From the NCBI RefSeq assembly GCF_001042525.2, contig NZ_CP011921.2, forward strand, positions 186,001 through 250,000: a DNA stretch of 64,000 bases, given 5' to 3'. Shown piece by piece: positions 9,252-19,858 of the stretch. How positions within the stretch are numbered: position 1 is the stretch's first letter; every line of letters begins with the position of its first letter. The stretch is from Francisella orientalis FNO12 (lineage in GTDB: Bacteria; Pseudomonadota; Gammaproteobacteria; Francisellales; Francisellaceae). The notes beneath the pieces are model-generated. The model worked only from the letters and a program-made list of their open reading frames with translations. It was not told the DNA's origin and searched no databases. A program made the position numbers and the translations under genes.

Positions 9252-10661
9252 ATGATTACAACAAGATTTGCACCAAGTCCAACAGGTTTTCTACATGTTG
9301 GTGGGGTGCGTACAGCACTTTTTAGTTGGCTTTATGCTAGACACAATAATGGTAAGTTTTTATTAAGAATCGAAGATACAGATCTTGAGAGATCTACGCA
9401 AGCTGCTGTAGACGCTATTTTAGATGGTATGAGCTGGCTTGGTCTAAAAAATGATGAAGAGATCTATTATCAAACGAAAAGATTTGATAGATATCATGAA
9501 GTTATTAAGCAATCGATAGCAGAAGGTAAAGCATATTATTGTAACTGTTCTAAAGAAAGATTAGATGAGTTAAGAGAACATCAACAAGCAAATAATCTTA
9601 AAACTGGTTACGATGGTAAGTGCCGTGATGCAAACTATATTCCTCAAGAAGGAGAGGGTTTTGTAGTACGCTTTAAAAATCCTCAAGATGGTGTTGTCAG
9701 CTGGGACGATGCTGTAAAGGGTAGAATTTCAATCTCGAATCATGAACTTGATGATATGATTATCCAAAGGACAGATGGTTCGCCGACATATAATTTTTGT
9801 GTGGTTGTTGATGATATTGATATGGCTATTACGCATATTATTCGTGGTGATGATCATGTTAATAATACTCCTAAACAGATTAATATTTATAAGGCTTTAA
9901 ATGCTAATGTTCCGGTATTTGCACATGTGCCAATGATTCTTGGTTCAGATGGAGCAAAGTTGTCTAAGCGACATGGTGCGGTCAATGTTATGCAATATCG
10001 TGAAGATGGTTATTTACCTCAGGCTATACTTAACTATTTAGTTAGACTTGGGTGGTCGCATGGAGATCAAGAGATTTTTTCTATAAATGAGATGATAGAG
10101 TCTTTTAATTTAGAGCACATCAATGCTTCGCCTTCACGTTTTGACTTTGACAAGCTTAAGTGGTTAAACAAGCACTACATTAAAGAATCTAACTTTGAAG
10201 ATATTAGAGCAGAGGTTGAATATCATTTTGCCAAAGCAGGTTTGGATATTGCTAATGGTCCTGATCTTCAAGAGCTTGTAGCTGTGATGGCAGAAAAAGT
10301 TGATACTCTAGTAGAGCTTACAGAGAAATCGAGCTACTTTTATAGTGATGATATCTCCTGTGATGAAAAAGCAGTCAAAAAGCATGTTAAAACGACAACA
10401 GGCAAGATATTTATTAAGCTTTTAGAAAATTTCGAAGCTTTATCTGCGGAGCAATGGCAAGATCCAGATACTTTGCATAACGTAGTCGCATCAACAGCAG
10501 AGCAGTGTGAAGTTGGTATGGGTAAAGTTGGTATGCCGTTGCGTATAGCTATCACTGGCTCAGGCCAGTCACCAGATATTGGTATTACTTTGAAGCTTTT
10601 TGGGAAAGAAAAAGTGCTATCTAGATTACAAAGAGCAATAAAAGAACTATGCAATTCATAA
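9252..10661 (+). CDS. gltX: glutamyl-tRNA synthetase
   Basis: A 469-residue class I aminoacyl-tRNA synthetase that charges tRNA-Glu with glutamate in the cytoplasm. The HIGH-type motif is within [13 protein letters not shown] near the N-terminus and the KMSKS-type loop is [10 protein letters not shown] at about residues 236-245. [10 protein letters not shown] follows the first motif as in the family. Length is normal. It stands as a single gene with a tRNA-Glu gene 92 bases downstream under its own promoter, so enzyme and substrate tRNA are neighbours. Confidence 0.97.
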   Translation: MITTRFAPSPTGFLHVGGVRTALFSWLYARHNNGKFLLRIEDTDLERSTQAAVDAILDGMSWLGLKNDEEIYYQTKRFDRYHEVIKQSIAEGKAYYCNCSKERLDELREHQQANNLKTGYDGKCRDANYIPQEGEGFVVRFKNPQDGVVSWDDAVKGRISISNHELDDMIIQRTDGSPTYNFCVVVDDIDMAITHIIRGDDHVNNTPKQINIYKALNANVPVFAHVPMILGSDGAKLSKRHGAVNVMQYREDGYLPQAILNYLVRLGWSHGDQEIFSINEMIESFNLEHINASPSRFDFDKLKWLNKHYIKESNFEDIRAEVEYHFAKAGLDIANGPDLQELVAVMAEKVDTLVELTEKSSYFYSDDISCDEKAVKKHVKTTTGKIFIKLLENFEALSAEQWQDPDTLHNVVASTAEQCEVGMGKVGMPLRIAITGSGQSPDIGITLKLFGKEKVLSRLQRAIKELCNS

Positions 10662-10686
10662 AAAATAAAAATATTAACAAAAGGGC

Positions 10687-10714
10687 TTGACTAAGTTATA
10701 AAAGTCATTATAAT
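10687..10714 (+). promoter_or_regulatory. sigma70-type promoter of tRNA-Glu
   Basis: TTGACT at 10687-10692 and TATAAT at 10709-10714 are separated by 16 bases and lie 40 bases upstream of the tRNA-Glu gene. Both boxes are near consensus, which fits a stable-RNA promoter. Confidence 0.75.
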
Positions 10715-10753
10715 ACACATCATATTGCTGAAGATAGTGATTAAAAGTCTTAA

Positions 10754-10829
<76 letters not shown>

Positions 10830-10903
10830 AATTTAAAAGCCACCTTAAGTTGATTTTTTATGTCAGCAAGGGATGTTTGTTCTATTTATTTCACATGGCT
10901 GAA

Positions 10904-11427
10904 TTAATTTTTTTGAGTTAATTGGTGAACTATCTTTATTTGTATAGGTAAGGCAGTGGTATACGGCTCCATACTTTCCATTAATACACTATTTGGTGAT
11001 ACTCGACAGTGTTTACCGATAGTTATATTACCTAAAATTTTAGTTCCAGCTCCGATTATTACTTCATCTTCAACTGTTGGGTGACGTTTTGTATGTCTGA
11101 GCTTTGGATTTCCAGATGACCTAAGTGTTACACCATGATACAGAGATACATAATTTCCAACTACTGCTGTTTCACCAATTACAATCCCATACCATGATCA
11201 ATGAAACAGTATGAGCCGATAGTTGCTCCAGGATGTATTTCGACTCCTGTTAAAAAACGCGTGATGTGTGATAATAATCTACCTAAAAATTTCAATTTAC
11301 AGTGCCATAGTAGATTTGCAGGTCTGTGAAGTAATATTGCGTGTAGTCCAGGATATGCAAATATTGTTTCAAGGATGCTTGGTGCAGCGGGGTCTTGTTG
11401 TTGATAGTATCGTATTAGTTTAATCAT
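10904..11427 (-). pseudogene. cysE: serine O-acetyltransferase, frameshifted
   Basis: From ATG 11427 the frame matches short-form CysE ([41 protein letters not shown]), then hits a stop at 11179 after a one-base deletion near 11183-11190. The restored frame reads [21 protein letters not shown], then RHPTVEDEVIIGAGTKILG, the left-handed beta-helix hexapeptide region, to TAA at 10904-10906. Combined length is about 174 residues, normal for the short form. CysE makes O-acetylserine, the substrate of CysK, whose gene lies divergently about 110 bases away and is also broken. Confidence 0.9.
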
Positions 11428-11535
11428 AAGACTCCAAAGCGTTGTTTTGATTTTACTATACTATTATAAAACCAATGTTTTGGCTATTAAAATAAGATAA
11501 AACGGCACCGGGTTATTGTATGAATATAAAAGGTT

Positions 11536-12473
11536 ATGGATATGAATATATGTAACAATTTTGCTGAAACTATTGATCGCCATTGTTGAGATTGCATAAA
11601 ATAGAGAAGTTATTTGGTTTAAAAGCTAAGTTAGTTGCCAAATTGGAGTTCTTTAATCCGCTGTCTTCTGTTAAGGATAGAGTGGCTCTAAATCTTATGG
11701 AAAATACTGAAAAGGCTGGTGATATAAAGCTTGGTATTACAACTTTGATAGAACCAACATCGGGCAATACTGGGATTGGACTATCATTTATTGCTGCTGC
11801 AAAGGGCTATGATCTGATCATTACCATGCCAGAGACTGTATCGATTGAAAGACGAAAGTTAATACAACACTTTGGAGCCAAGCTTATCTTAAACCCAGTG
11901 GCAGAGGGTATGACCGGAGCGATCATTAAAGCCAATAATTTATTAAAATAATTAAAAGATAGTGTTATATCGGGTCAATTTACTAATCCTGCTAATCCAG
12001 AAGTGCATAGGAACTCAACAGCCTTAGAAATCTGGCAAGATACCGATGGTAAGGTGGATATTCTAGTTGCAGGTGTATGTACAGGTGGTACTATTACAGG
12101 TGTTGCTGAAGCCCTCAAGCACAAAAAATCTAGTTTTAAGGCGGTAGCAGTAGAACTTGTGTCTAGTCCTGTTTTATCTGGTGGTAAATCTGGTCCACAT
12201 AAAATTCAAGGGATAGGTGCTGGATTTATACCTGAGATTCTAAATACATCCATAATCGATGATATTGTTACAGTCAGTGATGAGGATGCTTTGGCGTATG
12301 CTCGTTTAGTGGCGCGTGAAGAAGGTGTGCCGGCTGGTATTTTATCCGGTGCAGCGTTGAAGGCTCCAATTGAGATAGCGCAACGTACTGAGAATGAGAA
12401 CAAATTTATAGTAGTTATCTTTGCATCTAGTGCTGAGAGGTATTTATCGACAGCTTTATTTGCGGAAGATTAG
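11536..12473 (+). pseudogene. cysK: cysteine synthase (O-acetylserine thiol-lyase), disrupted
   Basis: ATG at 11536 or 11542 begins ICNNFAETI, then the frame is lost within the next 40 bases, around the expected HTPLLRL motif. The next frame carries PLSSVKDRVA (PLP-binding Lys), PTSGNTGIGLSF (substrate loop) and TMPETVSIERR. A TAA at 11949-11951 interrupts in frame. After it the frame continues with FTNPANPEVHRNST, AGVCTGGTITGV (PLP phosphate loop) and IQGIGAGFIPEIL to 12473. With both a frameshift and a nonsense codon it cannot be functional. Together with the dead cysE this predicts cysteine auxotrophy. Confidence 0.92.
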
Positions 12474-12967
12474 ATATAGGTTTTTTCATATACGCTAAAC
12501 GCGAAGTCAAACTGGTTTTTATCATCTTTATCGTATTCTCTAAAGCCAATCCTTTTGAATTGGGACTTATTCCATTGAGAAAAGAAGGTATCAAGATCAG
12601 CCATTTTTGTATTTACTTCGGTTACGTATAGCCTGTCAGCATATCCTAGAAACTCTTTGTAAATTTGTGCGCCACCAATTATAAAAATCTCATAATGCGG
12701 TTTTGATTGCGCGAAGTCCAGAATTTCTTGAACACTATTGATTATTAAACACTTATCCTGCTTATAATCTTTATCTCTAGTTAGGATAATATTTTTACGG
12801 TTAGGGAGGGGGCGACCAATTGATTCAAAGGTTTTTCTACCCATTACGATATAGTTATTCTCAGTTATCTTTTTGAAGTTTTTTAGATCCTCAGAAAGCT
12901 TCCATGCTAGAGTATTTTCTTTACCTATACCAAGATTTTTATCATAAGCAACGATTAATGAAATCAT
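12470..12967 (-). CDS. folA: dihydrofolate reductase
   Basis: A 165-residue DHFR that reduces dihydrofolate to tetrahydrofolate with NADPH, needed for thymidylate and purine synthesis. Visible signatures are ISLIVAYDKNLGIGKENTLAWKL (folate pocket), VMGRKTFESIGRPLPNRKNIILTR (NADPH binding) and IFIIGGAQIYKEFL. Length is typical of chromosomal FolA. Its 3' end overlaps the dead cysK 3' end by four bases in convergent orientation. It is a separate unit from the rpsB cluster, which diverges from it. Confidence 0.96.
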   Translation of the reverse strand: MISLIVAYDKNLGIGKENTLAWKLSEDLKNFKKITENNYIVMGRKTFESIGRPLPNRKNIILTRDKDYKQDKCLIINSVQEILDFAQSKPHYEIFIIGGAQIYKEFLGYADRLYVTEVNTKMADLDTFFSQWNKSQFKRIGFREYDKDDKNQFDFAFSVYEKTYI

Positions 12968-13204
12968 TTTTGATCTCTGTTTTTAATTTATTTTGGGACA
13001 TTTTAGCATTTTAAATAAATATAAAATACCTTTTGTAATTTATAAATTAAATGTGATAAAATTTTACGGCTTGTATTATATATGGGCTAATGTTTAATTA
13101 ATAAATCATGTATCTTCAAAGTTAGAAGTTGTGTCAAAGGGTGTCTGTTAGGGATATTTGGCATAACTAAGATACTAGATATAACCCAAATAAGGAAAAT
13201 CAAA
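12968..13204 (+). promoter_or_regulatory. divergent folA/rpsB region and rpsB leader
   Basis: These 237 bases contain no gene. A TTGTATTATATATG stretch around 13074-13086 is a plausible -10 region for rpsB, which would give a leader of roughly 110 bases containing GGGTGTCTGTTAGGGA and a downstream ATAACCC that could pair with the first GGGT. rpsB leaders are autoregulatory in other gammaproteobacteria; that this one is remains inference. Confidence 0.35.
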
Positions 13205-13924
13205 ATGTCTTTAATGAAAGAAATGTTATCTGCTGGTGTTCACTTCGGACACAAAAAAGCTTTCTGGAACCCTCAAATGAAAGAATACATCTTTGGTATT
13301 AACCATGGTGTACATATTATAAACCTTGAGAAAACAGTTTCTCTTTTTCAAGAGGCAGTTAACTTTGTTGGTAAAACTGTAGCTAACGGTGGTAAAGTTC
13401 TTTTTGTTGGTACAAAAAGACAAGCGCAAGATATCATAGAAGCAGAAGCTAAAAGATGTGGTATGCCATTTGTAAGCTATAGATGGTTAGGTGGTATGCT
13501 TACTAACTACAAAACTGTTAGACAATCTATCAAAAGACTTGCTCAGTTAGAGAAGATGAAAGAAGATGGTACTTTAGATTCATTAACTAAGAAAGAAATG
13601 CTTCAAAATATCAGAACTATCGAGAAGCTAGAAAAGGTTCTTGGTGGAATCAAAAAGATGGGTGGCTTACCTGATGCTATCGTTGTTATCGACAGTAACA
13701 AAGAGCATATTGCTATTCAAGAAGCTCAAAAATTAGGTATCAAAGTTGTATCTATCGTAGATACTAACTCAAACCCAGAAGGTATTGATTACATCATCCC
13801 TGGTAATGATGATGCTGTTAAATCAATATCTTTCTATATGAAGAAATTTGCAGATGCTGTTATTGATGCTCAAGGTTTAGACAGAGCAGTGGAAGCAAAA
13901 GCTGAAGAAACTACAGAAGCATAA
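13205..13924 (+). CDS. rpsB: 30S ribosomal protein S2
   Basis: 239 residues; opens [19 protein letters not shown] and contains [24 protein letters not shown] and [18 protein letters not shown], all S2 hallmarks. S2 joins the small subunit late and recruits S1. It is first in the cluster rpsB-tsf-pyrH-frr-uppS-cdsA-dut-pgsA; tsf follows after 21 bases. An AAGGA ribosome binding site precedes the ATG. Confidence 0.98.
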   Translation: MSLMKEMLSAGVHFGHKKAFWNPQMKEYIFGINHGVHIINLEKTVSLFQEAVNFVGKTVANGGKVLFVGTKRQAQDIIEAEAKRCGMPFVSYRWLGGMLTNYKTVRQSIKRLAQLEKMKEDGTLDSLTKKEMLQNIRTIEKLEKVLGGIKKMGGLPDAIVVIDSNKEHIAIQEAQKLGIKVVSIVDTNSNPEGIDYIIPGNDDAVKSISFYMKKFADAVIDAQGLDRAVEAKAEETTEA

Positions 13925-13945
13925 GAAACAAACAAGGATAAAACA

Positions 13946-14815
13946 ATGTCAAATATTTCTGCTAAATTAGTAAAGGAACTTAGAGAAAGAACTGGTGCTG
14001 GGATGATGGAGTGTAAAAAAGCTCTTGTTGTAGCTGCTGGTGATATTGAAAAAGCTGCTGAAGAAATGAGAATTTCTGGACAAGCAAAAGCTGACAAAAA
14101 AGCTTCACGTGTTGCAGCTGAAGGAGTTATCGAAGTTTATGCTGCTGATGGTAGAGCTGTTTTGCTTGAAATCAACTCAGAGACAGACTTTGTTGCTAGA
14201 GATGAGACTTTCAAGAAGTTTGCTCAAGAAGCTGTAAAAGCAGCTCACGCAGCAAAAGCAGAGACTATCGAAGAAGTTTTAGCTGCTAAAACTTCAACTG
14301 GTGAAACTGTTGAAGAAGCACGTAAATTACTAATTGCTAAAATCGGTGAGAACATTCAGGTTCGTAGAGTTGAGACTGTAGCGGCTAATACTTTGGGTGC
14401 TTATATTCATGGTGGTAAGATAGGTGTTGTTGCTGCTCTAGAGGGTGGCGATGAAGAGCTTGCTAAAGATGTTGCAATGCACGTAGCAGCTGTTAATCCT
14501 ATGGTTGTATCTGGTGATGAGGTTCCTGCTGATGTAGTGGCAAAAGAGAAAGAAATTTTCACGGCTCAAGCAAAAGAAAGTGGTAAGCCTGCTGAAATTA
14601 TTGAGAAAATGATTGTTGGTAGAATTCGTAAGTTCTTAGATGAAGTTGCTCTTTTAGGTCAAGATTTCGTCAAAGATCCTAGCATCAAAGTTGAAAAGCT
14701 TGTTAAAGACAAGGGGGCTAAAGTAGTTAGCTTTATCCGTCTAGATGTTGGTGAAGGTATCGAGAAGAAAGAAGAAGATTTCGCAGCAGAGGTGATGAGC
14801 CAAATCAAAGGTTAA
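13946..14815 (+). CDS. tsf: elongation factor Ts
   Basis: 289 residues. The N-terminal [18 protein letters not shown] is the EF-Tu-contacting UBA-like domain, followed by a core with [14 protein letters not shown] (TDFV motif that inserts into EF-Tu) and VAMHVAA. EF-Ts exchanges GDP for GTP on EF-Tu. Only three bases separate it from pyrH, so translational coupling is likely. Confidence 0.98.
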   Translation: MSNISAKLVKELRERTGAGMMECKKALVVAAGDIEKAAEEMRISGQAKADKKASRVAAEGVIEVYAADGRAVLLEINSETDFVARDETFKKFAQEAVKAAHAAKAETIEEVLAAKTSTGETVEEARKLLIAKIGENIQVRRVETVAANTLGAYIHGGKIGVVAALEGGDEELAKDVAMHVAAVNPMVVSGDEVPADVVAKEKEIFTAQAKESGKPAEIIEKMIVGRIRKFLDEVALLGQDFVKDPSIKVEKLVKDKGAKVVSFIRLDVGEGIEKKEEDFAAEVMSQIKG

Positions 14816-14818
14816 TAT

Positions 14819-15568
14819 ATGTCTAATGATTCGTTAGAATGTTCTCAAAATGCTCCTGAGCTTAAGAGAGTTCTTCTTAAGTTAAGTGGAGAGTCTTTAT
14901 CGGCAGATCAGGGTTTCGGTATAAATGTTGAGTCTGCTGCACCTATCATAAATCAAATCAAAACACTCGTTAACTCAGGTGTTGAGCTAGCGATAGTCGT
15001 TGGTGGTGGTAATATCCTTCGTGGCGGCAGAGCTAACTTTGGTGATAAAATTAGAAGAGCTACTGCAGATTCTATGGGTATGATTGCTACTATGATTAAT
15101 GCTTTGGCTCTTCGTGATATGCTTATTAGCGAAGGTGTCAAAACTGAGGCTTTTTCGGCAAAAGGTATTGATGGTTTGTTAAGAGTTGCTAGTGCGCATG
15201 AATTTAATCAAGAGCTTTTAAAAGGCAAGGTCTTGATATTTGCAGGTGGTACTGGTAATCCATTTGTTACAACTGATACTACAGCTAGCCTTAGAGCGGT
15301 GGAGATTGGTGCAGATGCCTTGTTAAAGGCTACAACTGTAGATGGTGTGTATGATAAAGATCCAAATAAATACCTAGATGCTAAGCGCTTTGATAAAGTT
15401 ACTTTTTCAGAGGTGGTTAGTAAAGAGTTGAGTGTGATGGACTTGGGAGCATTTACCCAGTGTAGAGACTTTGGTATTCCAATATATGTATTTGATTTGA
15501 CTCAGCCGAATGCTTTGGTTGACGCTGTTATTGATTCAAAGCATGGTACTTGGGTTACTTTAGACTAA
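14819..15568 (+). CDS. pyrH: uridylate kinase
   Basis: 249 residues of the amino acid kinase fold, converting UMP to UDP with ATP. Motifs: [11 protein letters not shown] at the start, [27 protein letters not shown] (UMP binding), [21 protein letters not shown] and the tail [16 protein letters not shown]. It begins three bases after tsf, and frr follows after 27 bases, the order seen widely in bacteria. Confidence 0.98.
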   Translation: MSNDSLECSQNAPELKRVLLKLSGESLSADQGFGINVESAAPIINQIKTLVNSGVELAIVVGGGNILRGGRANFGDKIRRATADSMGMIATMINALALRDMLISEGVKTEAFSAKGIDGLLRVASAHEFNQELLKGKVLIFAGGTGNPFVTTDTTASLRAVEIGADALLKATTVDGVYDKDPNKYLDAKRFDKVTFSEVVSKELSVMDLGAFTQCRDFGIPIYVFDLTQPNALVDAVIDSKHGTWVTLD

Positions 15569-15595
15569 CTAATTTTTTTAAAAGGAATAGTTTTT

Positions 15596-16153
15596 ATGAT
15601 AAACGATATTCTAAAAGATGCTGAAAATAGAATGAGTAAAACATTAGAGGTTTTAGCTGATGATTTAGCTAAAATTAGAACTGGAAGAGTTCATCCTGAT
15701 ATTTTAGCTCATGTAACTATAGATTATTATGGTTCTGCTACGCCAATTACTCAAGTAGCTAATGTCATTGTTCTTGATGCTAGAACGCTAGGTATTACTC
15801 CTTGGGAGAAGGGTCTTGCAGGTAAGATTGAGAAAGCTATAATAACTTCTGACTTGGGTCTTAATCCAACTAACTTAGGTGATAGCTTGAGAGTTCCTAT
15901 GCCTGCGCTGAATGAAGAACGTAGAAAAGAGCTTGTTAAACTTGTTAAGTCTGAGACTGAGAGTGGTAGAGTTTCTATCAGAAATATACGCCGTGATGCT
16001 AATAGCGACATCAAAGAGCTTCTTAAAGAAAAAGAGATAACAGAAGATGAAGCTAAAAGAGCAGAAGATAATATTCAGAAAATTACAGATAAGATGATCG
16101 CTCAGGCAGATGCTCTTGCTGTTAAAAAAGAACAAGATCTAATGGAGGTCTAA
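15596..16153 (+). CDS. frr: ribosome recycling factor
   Basis: 185 residues, standard RRF length. The protein splits post-termination ribosomes together with EF-G. Visible signatures include [14 protein letters not shown], the helix-hinge-beta region around YYGSATPI, and [22 protein letters not shown] near the C-terminus. An AAAAGGA site precedes the ATG. The 82 bases that follow separate it from uppS. Confidence 0.98.
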   Translation: MINDILKDAENRMSKTLEVLADDLAKIRTGRVHPDILAHVTIDYYGSATPITQVANVIVLDARTLGITPWEKGLAGKIEKAIITSDLGLNPTNLGDSLRVPMPALNEERRKELVKLVKSETESGRVSIRNIRRDANSDIKELLKEKEITEDEAKRAEDNIQKITDKMIAQADALAVKKEQDLMEV

Positions 16154-16235
16154 TTATTAGATTTCTTAATAAAACTTGTATTTCTCTTTATTCTTTCTTA
16201 TTATTTATCTAGTTTAAACTTTATATTTACTCATT

Positions 16236-16958
16236 ATGAGCTTGGCTAAGGAAAATGCTCTCAAGCATGTTGCTATAATAATGGATGGTAATGGGCGCTG
16301 GGCTAAAAGTAAGCTAAAGCCAAGAATATTTGGTCACAGGAATTCGATATCTAGTGTAGATGCTTCTATAGAGTACTGTGTTGAGCGTAATATTCAAATG
16401 TTGACTCTTTTTGCATTTGGTCGAGATAATTGGCTTAGGCCAGCTAAAGAAGTTTCTGATTTGATGGATCTTTTTTATAAAACTTTGAAAGATAAAACTC
16501 CAAAATTACATGAAAACAATGTTGTTTTAAAAGTTATTGGAGATAGGAGTAGATTATCAGATAAGCTTGTGCAAATGATTGAGCGTTGCGAGTCGGTTAC
16601 TGAGGGTAATACGGGACTTCAGCTTAGACTAGCAGTTGATTATGCTGGGCGGTGGGATATTGTTCACGCTGTGAAGTCTATTGTTGCGGAGATAGATAGT
16701 GGTAAGATAGCATTGAATGATATATCAGAAGATAATTTTGGCAGTTATACAATTGCAGGTGATATGCCGGTGGATTTACTTATTCGAACTAGTGGAGAGG
16801 TTAGATTAAGTGATTTTATGCTGTGGCAGTTATCTTACGCTGAGATGTATTTTACTAATGTTATGTGGCCTGAGTTTACAAAGTCGGAGTTTCGGAAAGC
16901 AGAAGAATATTTTTACTCGCGCCAGAGAAGGTTTGGCAAGAGTGGCGAACAACTTTAA
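16236..16958 (+). CDS. uppS: undecaprenyl diphosphate synthase
   Basis: 240 residues, cis-prenyltransferase. IIMDGNGRWA (residues 14-23) carries the catalytic Asp17 that binds the diphosphate; LTLFAFGRDNWLRP and the C-terminal RTSGEVRLSDFMLWQLSYAE complete the family signature. It makes the C55 carrier lipid for peptidoglycan and other polymers. The ATG at 16236 has no obvious Shine-Dalgarno, but the family N-terminus supports it. cdsA follows after 11 bases. Confidence 0.96.
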   Translation: MSLAKENALKHVAIIMDGNGRWAKSKLKPRIFGHRNSISSVDASIEYCVERNIQMLTLFAFGRDNWLRPAKEVSDLMDLFYKTLKDKTPKLHENNVVLKVIGDRSRLSDKLVQMIERCESVTEGNTGLQLRLAVDYAGRWDIVHAVKSIVAEIDSGKIALNDISEDNFGSYTIAGDMPVDLLIRTSGEVRLSDFMLWQLSYAEMYFTNVMWPEFTKSEFRKAEEYFYSRQRRFGKSGEQL

Positions 16959-16969
16959 AAGAGGAATGT

Positions 16970-17764
16970 ATGAAGGAAAGGATAATAACAGGGATATTGT
17001 TGGTAGTTTTTGTTTTTGCAGGACTTGTGTATGCAAATGACTATCTTTTTGGTGTTGGGGTATTTTTAGTTGCTATGCTTTCAGCATATGAATGGCTTAA
17101 GTTTACAAAGGTTGGTCAACAAGAGACAATAAATTATCTTGTGATATTTATGATAGTGCTGTTTGTTGTTTCAGAGTTCTTTGTTTATATTCAGTATGTT
17201 TTCCCTATATTTTGGCTATATGCGATTTATAGACTTAGCGGATATGAGCGTCAAAAATTTGATGCGTTATCTGTTAATGAGATGTTGATACTTGGTTTAT
17301 TTGCAATTTCTCCATTTGCAGCATCGTTATATGTGCTTCATAGTAATTCGGTTGCGTGGATATTTATGTTTATATTGGTTGTTGCAGGTGTTGATAGCGG
17401 GGCATATTTTACAGGTAATGCTATTGGTAAGCGTAAGATGCTTCCGCGATTAAGTCCAAATAAAACTATCGAGGGTTTATTAGGAGGGATGGTTTGTGCG
17501 GTGGTGATCGCTGTAATATTTCTGTTGTTTATGAATTTGGATATTTTTGAATATTTATCAATGGTTGTTATTTCTGCTTTAGTGGCTGCTTTATCTGCTA
17601 TTGGAGATGTTTTTGAGAGTATGGTGAAGCGTATCGCGGGAGTTAAGGATAGTGGAAATATATTGCCAGGTCATGGTGGGGTGCTTGATAGGTTGGATGG
17701 TTATATGCCTGCACTGCCTATTTTCGTGACTCTTGGTTATTTGGCTGGCGTGTTTGTTATATAG
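16970..17764 (+). CDS. cdsA: phosphatidate cytidylyltransferase
   Basis: 264 residues, largely hydrophobic with about seven to eight membrane segments, producing CDP-diacylglycerol from phosphatidate and CTP. The CDS signature is complete near the C-terminus: [13 protein letters not shown], then [10 protein letters not shown]. It lies between uppS and dut, and pgsA downstream uses its product, so this part of the cluster feeds phospholipid synthesis. Confidence 0.96.
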   Translation: MKERIITGILLVVFVFAGLVYANDYLFGVGVFLVAMLSAYEWLKFTKVGQQETINYLVIFMIVLFVVSEFFVYIQYVFPIFWLYAIYRLSGYERQKFDALSVNEMLILGLFAISPFAASLYVLHSNSVAWIFMFILVVAGVDSGAYFTGNAIGKRKMLPRLSPNKTIEGLLGGMVCAVVIAVIFLLFMNLDIFEYLSMVVISALVAALSAIGDVFESMVKRIAGVKDSGNILPGHGGVLDRLDGYMPALPIFVTLGYLAGVFVI

Positions 17765-17774
17765 GGGATTTATT

Positions 17775-18221
17775 TTGAATATAGAATTGAAGATTTTGAA
17801 TAGAGAGATTGTTAAAGAAATACCTATGTATGGTACAGAAGGCTCAGCGGCCGTCGATCTTAGGGCGTGTATATCACAAGTAGAGTTTTTAAATCCTGGT
17901 GAATGTAAGCTGATAGGTACTGGAGTTGCTATCAATATAGCAAATCCAAACTATGCAGCAATGATCTTACCAAGATCTGGTTTAGGGCATAAAAAAGGCT
18001 TGGTGCTGGGTAATGGTACTGGTCTTATTGACTCTGACTATCAAGGAGAGTTGATAGTGTCTTGTTTTAATCGCTCTCAAGAGGTTGTAGAGATCGAGCC
18101 TTTGATGAGATTTGCTCAACTTGTGATTGTTCCTGTGGTTCAAGCAAGATTTGATGTTGTAGAGGAGTTTTCTCAGCAGACTATTAGGGCTGCTGGAGGG
18201 TTCGGACATACTGGGGTTTAG
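17775..18221 (+). CDS. dut: dUTP diphosphatase (dUTPase)
   Basis: 148 residues from a TTG start at 17775, preceded by an AGGGGAT ribosome binding site and aligned with the family N-terminus ([10 protein letters not shown]). An in-frame ATG at 17733 lies inside cdsA and is less likely. The five trimeric dUTPase motifs are visible: [45 protein letters not shown] and the C-terminal GGFGHTG arm. It converts dUTP to dUMP, keeping uracil out of DNA. Confidence 0.95.
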   Translation: MNIELKILNREIVKEIPMYGTEGSAAVDLRACISQVEFLNPGECKLIGTGVAINIANPNYAAMILPRSGLGHKKGLVLGNGTGLIDSDYQGELIVSCFNRSQEVVEIEPLMRFAQLVIVPVVQARFDVVEEFSQQTIRAAGGFGHTGV

Positions 18222-18226
18222 TTATT

Positions 18227-18823
18227 ATGTTTTTTAATATCCCTAATATTTTGACTTTTGGTCGCTTGACCTTAATTCCTTTTATAGTGGTGTGTTATTA
18301 TTTTGAATTTCCTCATCATCATGGTATTGCGGCTACATTGTTTTTATTGGGTGCAGCTACTGATTGGTTGGATGGATATTTAGCGCGCAAGTGGGAGCAG
18401 ACAAGTAAGTTGGGTGCTTTTTTAGATCCTGTTGCTGATAAATTGATTGTTGCTATGGCTCTTTGTTTATTTATTGAAATGTATCCATACTGGTGGGCAA
18501 CTATTCCAGCAATTGTGATGATTTGTAGAGAGATTGTTGTTTCTGCATTGCGAGAGTGGATGGCTGAGCTTGGGCAGCGAAGTGTTGTTAAGGTTGGTAT
18601 ATGGGGTAAGGTCAAAACTACGGCTCAGATGGCAGCACTTTTTATATTCTTAATTAAGCCCGCAATAGATTTTAGATATTCGTTAGATTGCTCTAGTTTT
18701 AATACTTGGTTTATTCTTTTGGGCTTTTTGATGCTTTACGTGGCGGTGATTCTTACTGTTTATTCTATGTGTAATTATCTTTATGTTGCATTTAAATCCG
18801 TTTTTGGTAGTTCTCATAAATAA
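18227..18823 (+). CDS. pgsA: CDP-diacylglycerol--glycerol-3-phosphate 3-phosphatidyltransferase
   Basis: 198 residues with about four to five membrane segments. The CDP-alcohol phosphotransferase motif DG-x2-AR-x8-G-x3-D-x3-D is present as DGYLARKWEQTSKLGAFLDP followed by VAD. It makes phosphatidylglycerophosphate, the committed step to phosphatidylglycerol and cardiolipin, using the CdsA product. It begins five bases after dut and ends the cluster. Confidence 0.95.
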   Translation: MFFNIPNILTFGRLTLIPFIVVCYYFEFPHHHGIAATLFLLGAATDWLDGYLARKWEQTSKLGAFLDPVADKLIVAMALCLFIEMYPYWWATIPAIVMICREIVVSALREWMAELGQRSVVKVGIWGKVKTTAQMAALFIFLIKPAIDFRYSLDCSSFNTWFILLGFLMLYVAVILTVYSMCNYLYVAFKSVFGSSHK

Positions 18824-18869
18824 TACTTTTTCTTTTCTTTTTTTTGCTTTTTTGTTATTATGTCTGTCT

Positions 18870-18908
18870 AATGCTATTTTTGCATAGGTACTACCAGTGC
18901 TTAGCATT
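18870..18908 (+). promoter_or_regulatory. inverted repeat in the rpsL leader
   Basis: AATGCTA (18870-18876) and TAGCATT (18902-18908) form a perfect 7-bp stem about 50 bases upstream of rpsL, with a small inner GGTA..ACC possibility. It could be a leader hairpin of the str operon or an attenuator after pgsA. The role is inference. Confidence 0.35.
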
Positions 18909-18958
18909 TGAAACTATTTAAATCAAAAAAAACTGATAAAAACGGAGAATAATAACTA

Positions 18959-19333
18959 ATGGCAACTATAAATCAGTTGGTGAACAACCCTCGCAAGAGA
19001 TCGGTTGTTAAGTCTAAGGTTCCTGCGTTAAAGGCGTGTCCTCAAAGAAGAGGTGTGTGTACAAGAGTGTATACTACAACTCCTAAGAAGCCTAACTCAG
19101 CACTTAGAAAAGTGGCTCGTGTAAGATTAACGAGTGGATTTGAGGTGACAAGCTACATCGGTGGTGAAGGTCATAACCTGCAAGAGCATAGTGTTGTGCT
19201 TATTAGAGGTGGTAGGGTTAAAGATTTGCCAGGTGTGCGTTACCACATTGTTAGGGGTGCTTTAGATACTTCAGGTGTTAATAATCGTAAGCACGGTCGT
19301 TCAAAGTATGGTACTAAGCGTCCTAAGTCTTAA
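18959..19333 (+). CDS. rpsL: 30S ribosomal protein S12
   Basis: 124 residues; [21 protein letters not shown] and [27 protein letters not shown] are the S12 signatures at the decoding centre. The Lys in TPKKPNS corresponding to the streptomycin-resistance site is the wild-type residue. It heads the str cluster rpsL-rpsG-fusA, with a CGGAGAA site before the ATG. Confidence 0.98.
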   Translation: MATINQLVNNPRKRSVVKSKVPALKACPQRRGVCTRVYTTTPKKPNSALRKVARVRLTSGFEVTSYIGGEGHNLQEHSVVLIRGGRVKDLPGVRYHIVRGALDTSGVNNRKHGRSKYGTKRPKS

Positions 19334-19344
19334 TTTGTGTTTAA

Positions 19345-19845
<501 letters not shown>

Positions 19846-19858
19846 TAGGAGATTAGAA

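Noticed and set aside
10340-10654. 104-codon leftward frame opposite gltX
   Set aside because: Antisense to a complete, well-supported GltX; no ribosome site or family resemblance.
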